Shown: piece by piece, positions 9,880 through 19,131 of the stretch
Layout: each line of letters starts with the position of its first letter
Position numbering within the stretch: position 1 is the stretch's first letter
From: Xanthomonas sp. NCPPB 1128
Lineage (GTDB): Bacteria; Pseudomonadota; Gammaproteobacteria; Xanthomonadales; Xanthomonadaceae
Assembly (NCBI RefSeq): GCF_001043115.1
Contig: NZ_LFME01000034.1
Coordinates: 1-50,853 of the forward strand
DNA: 50,853 nucleotides
Direction of reading: 5' to 3'
The notes under the pieces: model-generated
Database searches by the model: none
What the model saw: the letters and a program-made list of their open reading frames with translations, nothing else
Told to the model about the DNA's origin: nothing
Position numbers and translations under genes: made by a program

Positions 9880-11793
9880 ATGACTTTTTCCAAAGCCCTG
9901 AGCCTGCGCCCCATCCGGCGCCACGCGACGATGCGGCTATGCGCGTTGGGGTTGGCGGCGATGCTCGGGAACGCGGTCGTCGCCAGCGCGGCGCCGCCTG
10001 CGGCGCCTGCTGTTGCGCCTGCGGCATCCGCGACGGCGCCGGCCAGGCTCACGGTGTCGAAGGTCGACTTCAAGCGCGGCGATGGCGGTGCGGGGCGACT
10101 GATCCTGTCCTTCAACGGCACCGGCGCCAGCCCCGACCTGCGCACCCAGGGCAACAACGTGGTGGTCGACGTCGGCAACGCGATGCTGCCGCCGGAACTG
10201 CAGCGGCCGCTCAACGTCACCGATTTCGCCACCCCGGTGCAGCGCATCGATGCCAAGCCCTATGCGGGTGGCGCGCAGCTGACGCTGAGCACCAATGGCC
10301 CGTTCGAGTCGCTGGCCTACCAGTCGGGCAACGAGTACGTGGTCGAGATCACCCCGCGCGCCGCCGCGCCGGCCGTCGGCGCGGTCACCGCGGCCACGGT
10401 CAGCCAGGCCGCCGCACAGGTGGCCGAGCGTGGCTACAGCGGCAAGCCGGTGACCTTCAACTTCCAGGACGTGCCGGTGCGCACGGTGCTGCAGCTGATC
10501 GCCGAGGAATCCAATCTCAACATCGTCGCCTCCGACACCGTGCAGGGCAGCGTCACCCTGCGCCTGGTCAACGTGCCGTGGGACCAGGCGCTGGACATCG
10601 TGCTGCGCGCCAAGGGCCTGGACAAGCGCCGTGACGGCAAGGTGATCTGGGTCGCGCCGCAGCAGGAACTGGCCAAGTTCGAGCAGGACAAGGAAGACGC
10701 GCGCATCGCGATCGAGAATCGCGAGGACCTGATCACCGACTACGTGCAGATCAATTACCACAGCGCCACGGCGATCTTCAAGGCGCTGACCGAGGCCAAG
10801 GGCATCGGCGGTGGTGGCGGTGGTGGCGGCGGAAATGGCGGCAGCAACGGCAACAGCCAGAACGACAACGGCTTCCTGTCGCCGCGCGGTCGGCTCGTTG
10901 CCGACGAGCGCACCAACACGCTGATGATCAGCGACATCCCGAAGAAGGTCGCGCAGATGCGCGAGCTGATCAACGTGATCGACCGGCCGGTCGATCAGGT
11001 GCTGATCGAAGGCCGCATCGTTATCGCCACCGATACCTTCGCCCGCGATCTGGGCGCGCGCTTCGGCATTGCCGGCCGCCGGCAGTACGGCGGCAATACC
11101 GGTGTGGTCAGCGGCAACTTGGCCAACAACACCTCGATCATCAACAACAACGTGCACAACATTCCGGGCGGGCTGAACTTCAACATGCCCGCCGGCACCT
11201 TCACCACCGGCACGCCCGGTGCCATCGCCTACACCTTGCTGGGTGCCAATTTCTCGCTGGACATGGAACTGTCGGCGCTGCAGGAAGAAGGGCGTGGCGA
11301 GGTGATCTCCAACCCGCGCATCGTGACCTCCAACCAGCGCGAGGCGGTGATCAAGCAGGGTAAGGAAATCGGCTACGTCACCATCACCGGTGGTACCGGC
11401 GGCACCGCCGCCACCCCGAACGTGCAGTTCAAGGAAGTGCTGCTGGAGCTGAAGGTGACTCCGACGATCACCGACGACAACCGCATCTTCTTGAACATGA
11501 ACGTCAAGAAGGACGAGGTGGAGCGCTACGTCACCCTGCAGAACTACGGCACTGTGCCGGAAATCAATCGCCGCGAAATCAATACTGCGGTGCTGGTCGA
11601 CGACGGGCAGACCGTGGTGATCGGCGGCGTCTACGAGTTCACCGATCGCAGCAGCGTGTCCAAGGTGCCGTTCCTGGGGGACGTCCCGTTCCTGGGCAAC
11701 CTGTTCAAGCAGCGTGGCCGCAGCAAGAGCAAGGCCGAACTGCTGATCTTCGTGACCCCGAAGGTGATGCGCGTGGCCAAGCGCGCCGGCTGA
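9880..11793 (+). CDS. pilQ: Type IV pilus secretin PilQ
   Basis: About 637 residues forming the outer-membrane channel for the pilus fibre. Order: signal peptide ending near VASA-APP (about residue 35), AMIN domain(s) (about 45-175), secretin/TonB short N-terminal domain (VTFNFQDVPVRTVLQLIAEES), N1 domain, a poly-glycine linker (GIGGGGGGGGGGNGG) at about 308-325, then the secretin core (VLIEGRIVIATDTFARDLGA; EVISNPRIVTSNQREAVIKQG; VPFLGDVPFLGNLFKQ). Start choice: ATG 9880 has GGGGA 7 bases upstream and leads straight into the signal peptide. ATG 9856, overlapping the pilP stop, adds eight residues and has no ribosome site. It ends the pil operon before a strong terminator. Confidence 0.95.
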   Translation: MTFSKALSLRPIRRHATMRLCALGLAAMLGNAVVASAAPPAAPAVAPAASATAPARLTVSKVDFKRGDGGAGRLILSFNGTGASPDLRTQGNNVVVDVGNAMLPPELQRPLNVTDFATPVQRIDAKPYAGGAQLTLSTNGPFESLAYQSGNEYVVEITPRAAAPAVGAVTAATVSQAAAQVAERGYSGKPVTFNFQDVPVRTVLQLIAEESNLNIVASDTVQGSVTLRLVNVPWDQALDIVLRAKGLDKRRDGKVIWVAPQQELAKFEQDKEDARIAIENREDLITDYVQINYHSATAIFKALTEAKGIGGGGGGGGGNGGSNGNSQNDNGFLSPRGRLVADERTNTLMISDIPKKVAQMRELINVIDRPVDQVLIEGRIVIATDTFARDLGARFGIAGRRQYGGNTGVVSGNLANNTSIINNNVHNIPGGLNFNMPAGTFTTGTPGAIAYTLLGANFSLDMELSALQEEGRGEVISNPRIVTSNQREAVIKQGKEIGYVTITGGTGGTAATPNVQFKEVLLELKVTPTITDDNRIFLNMNVKKDEVERYVTLQNYGTVPEINRREINTAVLVDDGQTVVIGGVYEFTDRSSVSKVPFLGDVPFLGNLFKQRGRSKSKAELLIFVTPKVMRVAKRAG

Positions 11794-11818
11794 TCGGCGC
11801 TGACAGGCGGGATCCTCC

Positions 11819-11852
11819 GACGGGAGAGGCGCAAGCCTCTCCCGTCGTCGTT
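11819..11852 (+). terminator. Rho-independent terminator after pilQ
   Basis: Perfect 12-bp stem GACGGGAGAGGC / GCCTCTCCCGTC (11819-11830 with 11835-11846), GCAA loop, followed by GTCGTTT. The U tract is short and interrupted, but the stem is very stable. Confidence 0.7.
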
Positions 11853-11945
11853 TACGCCGCGTGGATGAGGAAATCCTGAATTCGCAGCACGCGGCGTCGG
11901 CCGCGCGCGGAACCATTTTCACCGGCGATCGGTCAGACTGAGCAA

Positions 11946-12965
11946 ATGAACACTCCATCCCCGACCCTCGATTCCCCACCGGCCGCGCCCGAGCAGCAGC
12001 GCCTGCACGCCGCGTTCGTCGCCCTGCGCGACGGCCTGTCCCAGACCATCGTCGGCCAGTCGGCGCTGGTGGAGCGCCTGCTGATCGCGCTGCTCGCCGA
12101 CGGCCACCTGCTGGTCGAAGGCGCGCCCGGTCTGGCCAAGACCACGGCGATCCGCGCACTGGCCTCGCGCCTGGAGGCGGACTTCGCCCGCGTCCAGTTC
12201 ACGCCCGACCTGCTCCCGGCCGACCTCACCGGCACCGAGGTGTGGCGTCCGCAGGAGAGCCGCTTCGAATTCCTGCCCGGGCCGATCTTCCATCCGATCC
12301 TGCTCGCCGACGAAATCAACCGCGCGCCGGCCAAGGTGCAATCGGCGCTGCTCGAAGCGATGGGCGAGCGCCAGGTCACCGTCGGCCGGCATACCTATGC
12401 GCTGCCGAAGCTGTTCCTGGTGATGGCGACGCAGAACCCGATCGAGCAGGAAGGCACCTTCCCGCTGCCGGAGGCGCAGCTGGACCGTTTCCTGATGCAC
12501 GTGCGCATCGGTTATCCGGAAGCGGCAGCGGAAGCGGAGATCCTGCGCCTGGCGCGCGAGCGCGCACGCGAGACGCTGGAGGCCGGCGAGGCGCCGCCGC
12601 CGCGCATGCCGCTGGAAGACGTGTTCGCGGCGCGCCGCGCGGTGCTGGCGCTGCACATGGCGCCGCCGCTGGAGCGCTATCTGATCGAGCTGGTGTTGGC
12701 TTCGCGCGATGCCAGCGGCTACGACGCCGCGTTGGCGCGGCGCATCGCCTGGGGCGCGAGCCCGCGCGGTTCGATCGCGTTGGAACGCTGCGCGCGCGCC
12801 AGGGCCTGGCTGGCCGGGCGCGATTTCGTCACGCCCGACGACGTGCGCGCGGTCGCTGCCGATGTGCTGCGCCATCGCGTGCTGCCCAGCTACGAAGCCA
12901 CCGCCGAGGGCTGGGACGGCGATCGCCTGGTCGCCGCGCTGCTGGACAAGGTGCCGCCGCCGTGA
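11946..12965 (+). CDS. MoxR-family AAA+ ATPase
   Basis: A 339-residue MoxR ATPase, thought to act as a chaperone that works with VWA-domain proteins. Walker A is GAPGLAKTT (about residues 58-66), Walker B is LLADEIN (about 119-125), and the sensor-1 region is ATQNPIEQEGTFPLPEAQLD. The C-terminal lid domain (YDAALARRIAWGASPRGSIAL) is present. It is the first gene of a six-gene, mostly overlapping cluster with DUF58, DUF4381 and three Bat proteins. A 152-base gap with a terminator separates it from pilQ. No strong Shine-Dalgarno precedes ATG 11946. Confidence 0.93.
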   Translation: MNTPSPTLDSPPAAPEQQRLHAAFVALRDGLSQTIVGQSALVERLLIALLADGHLLVEGAPGLAKTTAIRALASRLEADFARVQFTPDLLPADLTGTEVWRPQESRFEFLPGPIFHPILLADEINRAPAKVQSALLEAMGERQVTVGRHTYALPKLFLVMATQNPIEQEGTFPLPEAQLDRFLMHVRIGYPEAAAEAEILRLARERARETLEAGEAPPPRMPLEDVFAARRAVLALHMAPPLERYLIELVLASRDASGYDAALARRIAWGASPRGSIALERCARARAWLAGRDFVTPDDVRAVAADVLRHRVLPSYEATAEGWDGDRLVAALLDKVPPP

Positions 12966-13023
12966 CCGGGTGTCACCAAGCACGGCTGTTGCCCGCCGCC
13001 CGCCGACGCGCGGAGTAACGACG

Positions 13024-13962
13024 ATGGCACCGCAGCCGACCGCGCCGGGCACGCCGCACGCCGCTGCGCCGGCCGAGGCGGGGATCCGTCCCAGCCTGGC
13101 CGAGCTGGTGGCCCTGCGCGCCGCGGTCGCGCGAATGCCGCCGCCGCGGCGCGGTCGCCATGGCCTCAGTGGGGCTGCCCCGTCGCCGATGCGCGGGCGC
13201 GGCATGGAATACGCCGAATCGCGAGAGTATGTGGTGGGCGACGATGTCCGCCACATCGATTGGCGGCTGACCGCGCGTAGCGGCCGCACTCACACCAAAT
13301 TGTTCCAGGCCGAGCGCGAACGGCTCAGCCTGATCGTCGCCGATACCGCGCCATCGCTGTATTTCGGCACCCGCGTCCGCTTCAAGTCGGTGCAGGCGGC
13401 CCGCGCCGGGGCGGTCGCGGCGTGGGCGGCGCAGCGCCAGGGCGATCGCCTGGCCGCCCTGCGCGGCAGCAGGAGCGAAGCGCCGGTGCCGCCCGCCTCC
13501 GGGCCGCGCGGCGTGCTGCGCGTGCTCGATGCGTTGGTGCGCTGGTATGCGCAGCCGCCGCAGAACGACGCCGGCCTGGGCATGGCCCTGGATCACGCGG
13601 CCAAGCTGCTGCGCCCAGGATCGCGTTTGACCGTGCTGGCCGATCCGGCCAGCGCGCAGGCGGTGCCCGCGGCACGTTGGGCCGGCTTGGCGCTGCACAA
13701 CGAAGTGGAACTGCTGCTGCTCGCCGATCCGCTGGAAGTGCAGCCGCCGCGCGCGGCCCTGCCGTTCTGGGCGAGCGGCCGCCGCGTGGAAGTGGATCTG
13801 CTGGCGAGCGCCGCGCAACAGCGCTGGCGCGCGCAGTTCGTGCAGCCGTTGGAAACCCTGGCGGCAGAGCTGCCGGGCCGCGGCGTGCAGGTGCGGGTGC
13901 TGCTGAGCGACGCGCCCAGCGAGTCGTGGTTGCTGCCGGTGCAACGGGGGGCGACGGCATGA
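13024..13962 (+). CDS. DUF58 domain protein
   Basis: A 312-residue protein with the DUF58 signature R-E-Y-V-V-G-D-D-V-R-H-I-D-W (within residues 60-85), which is the usual partner of MoxR ATPases. The C-terminal half resembles a degenerate VWA-type fold (LTVLADPASAQ, VELLLLADPLEV). The first 40 residues are Ala/Pro-rich. No membrane helix is evident, unlike many DUF58 proteins that carry two N-terminal helices. Start ATG 13024 has GGAG about 8 bases upstream. The stop overlaps the next gene by 4 bases. Confidence 0.9.
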   Translation: MAPQPTAPGTPHAAAPAEAGIRPSLAELVALRAAVARMPPPRRGRHGLSGAAPSPMRGRGMEYAESREYVVGDDVRHIDWRLTARSGRTHTKLFQAERERLSLIVADTAPSLYFGTRVRFKSVQAARAGAVAAWAAQRQGDRLAALRGSRSEAPVPPASGPRGVLRVLDALVRWYAQPPQNDAGLGMALDHAAKLLRPGSRLTVLADPASAQAVPAARWAGLALHNEVELLLLADPLEVQPPRAALPFWASGRRVEVDLLASAAQQRWRAQFVQPLETLAAELPGRGVQVRVLLSDAPSESWLLPVQRGATA

Positions 13963-14426
13963 GCCCGCAGCAATTGCCTCTGCGCGATGTGCATCTGCCG
14001 CCGGCACCGGCCTGGTGGCCGCCCGCACCGGGCTGGTGGATGCTGGCGGCGGTACTGCTGCTGGTGATCGGCGCGGTGCTGTTGGTGTGGTTGCGCCGCC
14101 GCCAGCGCGTGCAGCGCTGGCAACGCCAGTTCGACGCGGCGACGCGCACGGGCGAGCCGCCCGCGCAGGTGGCCGCGGTCTCGGAGCTGTTGCGGCGTGC
14201 GACGCAACGCCGCGACCCGGCCGCTGCCGCGTTGCAGGGCGAGGACTGGCTACGGTTTTTGGATGGCGGTGACAAGCGTCAGGCGTTCTCCGCCGGCCCA
14301 GGCCGTGTGCTGCTCGACGGTGGCTATCGGCCCAGCGTGGACCCGGCGCAGGTGCAGGCGCTGCTGCCGCTGGCACGGCGCCGGTTCCTGGCGCTGATGG
14401 CGGCGCGGCACGGAGGACGGCGATGA
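13959..14426 (+). CDS. DUF4381 membrane protein
   Basis: A 155-residue protein with one membrane helix (about 27-46: WWMLAAVLLLVIGAVLLVWL), then a basic stretch and a cytoplasmic helical domain ending DPAQVQALLPLARRRFLALM. This is the small protein typically found between DUF58 and BatA genes (DUF4381). Its role is unknown; the context suggests it anchors or adapts the MoxR/VWA complex. It overlaps both neighbours by 4 bases (ATGA). Confidence 0.88.
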   Translation: MSPQQLPLRDVHLPPAPAWWPPAPGWWMLAAVLLLVIGAVLLVWLRRRQRVQRWQRQFDAATRTGEPPAQVAAVSELLRRATQRRDPAAAALQGEDWLRFLDGGDKRQAFSAGPGRVLLDGGYRPSVDPAQVQALLPLARRRFLALMAARHGGRR

Positions 14427-15445
14427 GCCTGTTGCCGTCCTCGTGGCAGAGCCTGAGCGACCTGTTGGCCGGCTTCGCCTGGCCCTGGATGTGGTTGGCG
14501 ATGCCACTGCCGCTGCTGGCCAATCTGCTGCTGCCGGCGCGGCGCGGCACTGCGCCGGCCCTGCGCGTGCCGTATGGCGAGCGTCTGCAGGCCGTGGCCG
14601 CGGCACCGGCGCGCGGTGGGCTGTGGCGCGCCAGCGTGTGGCTGGCCTGGCTGGCCTGGTTCTGCCTGTGCGCGGCGGCGGCGCGGCCGCTGCAATTGGG
14701 CGAACCCATCGCGCCGCCGCAGCAGGCGCGGCAGCTGATGCTGGCGGTGGATCTGTCCGGCAGCATGAGCGAGCCCGACATGACCCTGGGCGGACGCGTG
14801 GTCGATCGTTTGACCGCGGCCAAGGCGGTGCTGGCCGACTTCCTCGATCGCCGCGATGGCGACCGCATCGGCCTGCTGGTGTTCGGCCAGCAGGCATATG
14901 CGCTGACCCCGTTGACCGCGGACCTGGCCACCGTGCGCGACCAGTTGCGCGACAGTGTCGTCGGCCTGGCCGGGCGCGAGACCGCGCTGGGCGATGCGAT
15001 CGCGCTGGCGGTCAAGCGCCTGCGCGAGCAGAAGCAGGGCGAGCGCGTGCTGATCGTGCTCACCGATGGCGTCAACACGGCCGGCGTGCTCGACCCGCTG
15101 AAGGCCGCCGAACTGGCCAAGGCCGAACATGTGCGCGTGTACACCATCGCCTTCGGTGGCGATGGCGGCATGTCGCTGTTCGGCCTGCCGATCCCCGGCA
15201 GCGGCGGCGACGATCAGGTCGATGAGGATACGCTGCGCAAGATCGCGCAGGACACCGGCGGGCGTTTCTTCCGCGCTCGCGATACCGGCGAACTGGCCTC
15301 GATCTACGCCGAACTGGACCGGCTCGAGCCGGTGCGCTCGGCCGGTCCGGCGGTGCGGCCGCAGATCGAGCGCTATGTCTGGCCGTTGGCCGCGGCGCTG
15401 ACGCTGGCGTTGCTGTCCTTCATCTGGCCCTGGAGGCGGCAGTGA
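14423..15445 (+). CDS. batA: BatA-like VWA domain membrane protein
   Basis: 340 residues: two N-terminal membrane segments (about 18-38 and 70-88), a VWA domain and a C-terminal helix (about 315-335). The metal-ion-dependent adhesion site is intact: DLSGSMS (DxSxS) at about residues 108-114, with the later threonine/aspartate motif in VLTDGVNTAG. Bat (Bacteroides aerotolerance-type) proteins have been linked to stress tolerance, but the molecular function is unsettled. It overlaps DUF4381 and batB by 4 bases. Confidence 0.92.
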   Translation: MSLLPSSWQSLSDLLAGFAWPWMWLAMPLPLLANLLLPARRGTAPALRVPYGERLQAVAAAPARGGLWRASVWLAWLAWFCLCAAAARPLQLGEPIAPPQQARQLMLAVDLSGSMSEPDMTLGGRVVDRLTAAKAVLADFLDRRDGDRIGLLVFGQQAYALTPLTADLATVRDQLRDSVVGLAGRETALGDAIALAVKRLREQKQGERVLIVLTDGVNTAGVLDPLKAAELAKAEHVRVYTIAFGGDGGMSLFGLPIPGSGGDDQVDEDTLRKIAQDTGGRFFRARDTGELASIYAELDRLEPVRSAGPAVRPQIERYVWPLAAALTLALLSFIWPWRRQ

Positions 15446-17289
15446 CCCGCGTGATGGAATTCCTCCAGGCCCTGCACCTGTTGCGCCCCGCGTGGCTGTG
15501 GGCCTTGCTGTTGCTGCCGTTGCTGGGCTGGAGCTGGTGGCGCCGGCGCCGCCGCCGCGACATCTGGCGGCGCACGGTGGACCCGCATCTGCTGCCGCAC
15601 CTGCTGGCGCGTGGCGACGCCAAGGGCAGGGCCGGCCTGCTGCTGGGTGCGCTGGGCTATGCGCTGGCGGTGCTGGCGCTGGCTGGGCCGAGCTGGCGCC
15701 AGGAACAGCAGCCGCTGTGGCAGGCGCACACGCCGCTGGTGATCGCGATGGACCTGTCCGCGCAAATCGACGCGCGCGATCTGCCGCCGTCGCGGCTGTT
15801 GCAGGCGCGGGCCAAGCTGGCGCGGCTGCTGCACGAGCGCGCCGGCGGCGAAGTGGCCCTGCTTGCGTATGCCGGCGAGCCGTACACGGTGGCGCCGCTG
15901 ACCGACGATGCGGCGAACGTGGGTCTGTTCCTGGATGCGCTGTCGCCGCAGGTGATGCCGGTGGCGGGGCAGCGGACCGACCTGGCGATCGACTGGGCGG
16001 CGCAGTTGCTGCGCCAGGCCGGCTTCTCCCGCGGCGACATCCTGGTGCTCAGCGATCGGGCCGACGCGCAGGCGCAGCAGGCGGCGGCACGCGCGGCCGG
16101 GCAGGGGTATCACGTGTCCGTGCTGGGGTTGGGTACCGCGCAGGGTGCCGCCTATCGCGACGACCAGGGCCGGCTGGCGCATGCGCAACTGGATGCGGAC
16201 GCGTTGCGGGCGCTGGCCGCCGCTGGCGCGGGACGCTATGCCGCGTTGACGCCGGATGACGCGGATCTGCGCGCGCTGGGCGTGCTGCGGCCGCAGGAAG
16301 AAGAGGCGACGGCGGCCGACGAAAGCCATGGTCGCGTGTGGCTCGATCAAGGCTATTGGTTGCTGCCGCCGCTGATGCTGCTGGCATTGCTCGCGTTCCG
16401 CCGTCGTGGCAGTGCCGCGGTGCTGCTGCTGGTGTTGGCGCCGCTGGCGATGCCGCTGCCGGTCCATGCGCAGGCAACGGCGGGGCCTCAGGCACAGACG
16501 CCGGCGTCCGGTCCTGTCGCAGGCGGATGGTGGGAACGTGCCGACCAGGTCCGCCAGCAACGGCTGGACGCGGGCGTGCAGGCCTATCGCAAGGGCGATT
16601 TCGCCGCTGCGCAACAGCAGTTCGAAGGCATCGACAGCGATGCCGGCTGGTACAACCTGGGCAATGCGCTGGCGCGCCAGGGCCGTTACGACGAGGCGAT
16701 CGACGCCTACGACAAGGCATTGAAGCTGCATCCGCAGATGGCCGACGCGATCGCCAACCGCGCCGCGGTGGAGGCCGCGCGCAAGCGCCAGTCGTCGCAG
16801 AACTCCAAGTCCGGTCAGCAGGGCAAGGACGGCCAGCAGCAGAAGAGCGGGCAGTCGCAGAATGGCCAGCAACAGAACGGCCAACAACAAAACGGCCAGC
16901 AGCAGTCGGGCCAACAGCAGAACGGTGCGCAGAAGGACCAGCAGCAGAAGGACAAACAGCAGAACGGCCAGCAGCGGAACGGCCAGCAGGGACGCGATGG
17001 CGCAAAGGATGCGCAACAGGCGCCGCCGAAACCCGGCGATGCGCAGGCGCAGCAGCAGGCCGATGCGGCGCAGCGCCAGCAGATGCAGCAGGCGATGGCG
17101 CAGCAGGGCGGCGCCGACAAGCAGGCGGCCGAACGTGCCGCTGCCGCCGCGAACGAAACGCCGCAGCAGCGCGAGCAGCGCCAGGCGGTGGAGGCGTGGT
17201 TGCGGCGGGTGCCGGACGATCCGGGCAATCTGCTGCGCGCCAAATTCAGGCTGGAACACGAACGCAGGCAGCGGGAACAAGAGCCATGA
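15442..17289 (+). CDS. batB: BatB-like VWA protein fused to TPR and Gln-rich tail
   Basis: A 615-residue protein combining what are BatB and BatC in other bacteria. N-terminal membrane helices (about 15-25 and 65-82), a VWA domain (about 90-290), membrane segments (about 300-345), a TPR region (about 370-445: WYNLGNALARQGRYDEAIDAYDKAL), then a Gln/Asn/Gly/Lys low-complexity tail. The MIDAS is degenerate: DLSAQ replaces DxSxS, so the second serine is missing. Start GTG 15442 has GGAGG 5 bases upstream; ATG 15454 in the same frame is an alternative. It overlaps batA and batD. Confidence 0.9.
   Translation: MTRVMEFLQALHLLRPAWLWALLLLPLLGWSWWRRRRRRDIWRRTVDPHLLPHLLARGDAKGRAGLLLGALGYALAVLALAGPSWRQEQQPLWQAHTPLVIAMDLSAQIDARDLPPSRLLQARAKLARLLHERAGGEVALLAYAGEPYTVAPLTDDAANVGLFLDALSPQVMPVAGQRTDLAIDWAAQLLRQAGFSRGDILVLSDRADAQAQQAAARAAGQGYHVSVLGLGTAQGAAYRDDQGRLAHAQLDADALRALAAAGAGRYAALTPDDADLRALGVLRPQEEEATAADESHGRVWLDQGYWLLPPLMLLALLAFRRRGSAAVLLLVLAPLAMPLPVHAQATAGPQAQTPASGPVAGGWWERADQVRQQRLDAGVQAYRKGDFAAAQQQFEGIDSDAGWYNLGNALARQGRYDEAIDAYDKALKLHPQMADAIANRAAVEAARKRQSSQNSKSGQQGKDGQQQKSGQSQNGQQQNGQQQNGQQQSGQQQNGAQKDQQQKDKQQNGQQRNGQQGRDGAKDAQQAPPKPGDAQAQQQADAAQRQQMQQAMAQQGGADKQAAERAAAAANETPQQREQRQAVEAWLRRVPDDPGNLLRAKFRLEHERRQREQEP
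16801..17000 (+). repeat. Gln/Asn/Gly-coding low-complexity tract in batB
   Basis: Repeated CAGCAGAACGGCC-like units encode QQNGQQQNGQQ blocks with interspersed Lys/Asp. This is a slippage-prone tract of roughly 200 bases and likely encodes a flexible, disordered linker between the TPR region and the short C-terminal helix. Confidence 0.75.
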
Positions 17290-19037
17290 TCCACTTCAAG
17301 CGACTGGGCCAGGGGGCACGCGATTGCGCGGTACTGATGGTGTTGGCCGCGCTGCTGCTGGCCTTGCCGGCGGCTGCCGCCACGCGCGCGTGGCTGGATC
17401 GGGACAACGTTGGCGCCGGCGAGGGGGTGACCCTCAACATCGAGACCGACCAGGCGGCGGCGACGCCGGAGTACGCGCCGCTGCGCGCGGATTTCGCGCT
17501 CAGCAACGAGGTCAAGAGCCGGCAGATGCAGATCGTCAACGGTGCGGTCTCGACGAAGTCCTTGTTCGGGGTGATGCTGACGCCGCGCGGCACCGGCACG
17601 CTGGAGATTCCGTCGCTGCAGGTCGGCAACGAGCGCACTGCGCCGTTGCGGCTAGAGGTCGCTGCGGCCAGTGCCGCGGTGCCGGCCACCACCAATGCCG
17701 ATGTGCCGGCGCAGGTGGGCAACGCCGACGTGTTCGTGCAGACCGTCGTCGACGACGCGCGGCCCTATGTGCAGCAGAGTGTGGGCGTGGTGGTGCGGCT
17801 GTATCTCGGTGTGCCGCTGAGTTCCGGCGAACTCGATCTGGATGCGCCGGCCGGTGCGTCGCTGCAGCGCGTCGGCGACGACATCCAGAACCGTCGCCAG
17901 ATCGACGGGCGCATGTACACGGTGGTCGAACGGCACTATCTGCTGGTCACCGAGCGGAGCGGCTCGCTGTTGCTGCCGGGGGCGCGTTTCAGCGGTCGTG
18001 GTCCCACCGGTTTCTTCGACGACTACTTCGGCCGCGGCGGCGAACTCAATGCGCGTGGCACCGCACAGACCCTGCAGGTGCGCGCGCAGCCGGCCAATGC
18101 GCCGCAGCCTTGGCTGCCGCTGCACGAACTGCGCCTGCGCTACACCGCCACGCCGCAGCGCGCCAAGGCCGGCGAGGCCGCCGACATCGTGGTCGAGGCG
18201 ACCGCACGCGGCGCGACCCAGGCGCAGTTCCCCGAGCTGCCCACGCCCAGCGTCGATGGCGCGCAGGTGTTCGCCGAGCCACCGCAGGTGCAGGAACGCT
18301 TCGTCGACGGCGGTCCGCAGGTGACCGTCAGCCGCCGCTACTCGATCGTGCCGCAGGCGGCCGGTCCCTTGTTGGTGCGTGGCCTGCGCATGCCGTGGTG
18401 GGACGTCGGCGCGGGTGCCGCACGCGAGGCCAGCCTGCCGGACCTGACCCTGCAGGTGCAGCCAGGACAGGGCATGCCTGCGCCGGCCCCGGCCAGCCCC
18501 ACGGCGCCGACGCTGAGTGTGGTGCCTGCCGACAATGCGGTGGCGCCGACGCACACGTTGCAGGAACGGCTGGCCTCGTTGCCGCTGTGGATGGCGCTGG
18601 CCGCGGGCTTCGCGGTGCTGTGGCTGGCGACCCTGATCTGGGCCTGGCGCCGCGTCCGCCGCACGCGCGCTGCCGCAGCGCTGCCGGCGACGGCGCCCGA
18701 TGCTGCGCCTGGCGCGACATCGGCACCCGCGACTGCACGCGTCGCGCTGCCGGAGCTGCGCAAGGCCCTGGACAGCGGTGGCCTGGACGACGTCGCGGCG
18801 ATCCTGTGTGCCCAGGCCGGCGTCGCCGACCTGGATACGGTGGTGCAGCGCCTGGACGATCCGACGCAGCGCGATGCGGTGCGACGCATGCAGCACGCAC
18901 GCTGGGGCGGTGGCGGCGATGTGAGCGGCGCGCGCGCCGCGTTGCGCCAGGCGTTCTGGGCTGGGCCGCGCTGGCGCACTAAGCCGCGCAAGCAGGACAA
19001 GGACGAGTTGCCGCCACTGTACCCGCGTGATGCGTGA
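17286..19037 (+). CDS. batD: BatD-like protein (oxygen tolerance family)
   Basis: 583 residues with a signal peptide or anchor (about 15-32, ending ALPAAAA), a long periplasmic region of beta-rich BatD domains (about 33-420; e.g. RAWLDRDNVGAGEGVTLNIE), a C-terminal membrane helix (about 437-455) and a cytoplasmic helical domain. Last gene of the moxR-bat cluster. The ATG overlaps the batB stop by 4 bases. Position and topology match BatD of other proteobacteria; function is unknown beyond partnership with BatA/B. Confidence 0.88.
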   Translation: MIHFKRLGQGARDCAVLMVLAALLLALPAAAATRAWLDRDNVGAGEGVTLNIETDQAAATPEYAPLRADFALSNEVKSRQMQIVNGAVSTKSLFGVMLTPRGTGTLEIPSLQVGNERTAPLRLEVAAASAAVPATTNADVPAQVGNADVFVQTVVDDARPYVQQSVGVVVRLYLGVPLSSGELDLDAPAGASLQRVGDDIQNRRQIDGRMYTVVERHYLLVTERSGSLLLPGARFSGRGPTGFFDDYFGRGGELNARGTAQTLQVRAQPANAPQPWLPLHELRLRYTATPQRAKAGEAADIVVEATARGATQAQFPELPTPSVDGAQVFAEPPQVQERFVDGGPQVTVSRRYSIVPQAAGPLLVRGLRMPWWDVGAGAAREASLPDLTLQVQPGQGMPAPAPASPTAPTLSVVPADNAVAPTHTLQERLASLPLWMALAAGFAVLWLATLIWAWRRVRRTRAAAALPATAPDAAPGATSAPATARVALPELRKALDSGGLDDVAAILCAQAGVADLDTVVQRLDDPTQRDAVRRMQHARWGGGGDVSGARAALRQAFWAGPRWRTKPRKQDKDELPPLYPRDA

Positions 19038-19131
19038 GGCATTGGCGCTCGCGGCCCGCGATTGGCGGGCGCTGTGACGCGGGTGTTTGCCGACGAGGAC
19101 GCGGTGGTGCCGGGACGATGGCGCCGCTTGC

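Noticed and set aside
16801-17000. Possible CRISPR-like repeats
   Set aside because: The short repeated units are in frame inside batB and encode a Gln/Asn-rich tail. There are no unique spacers.
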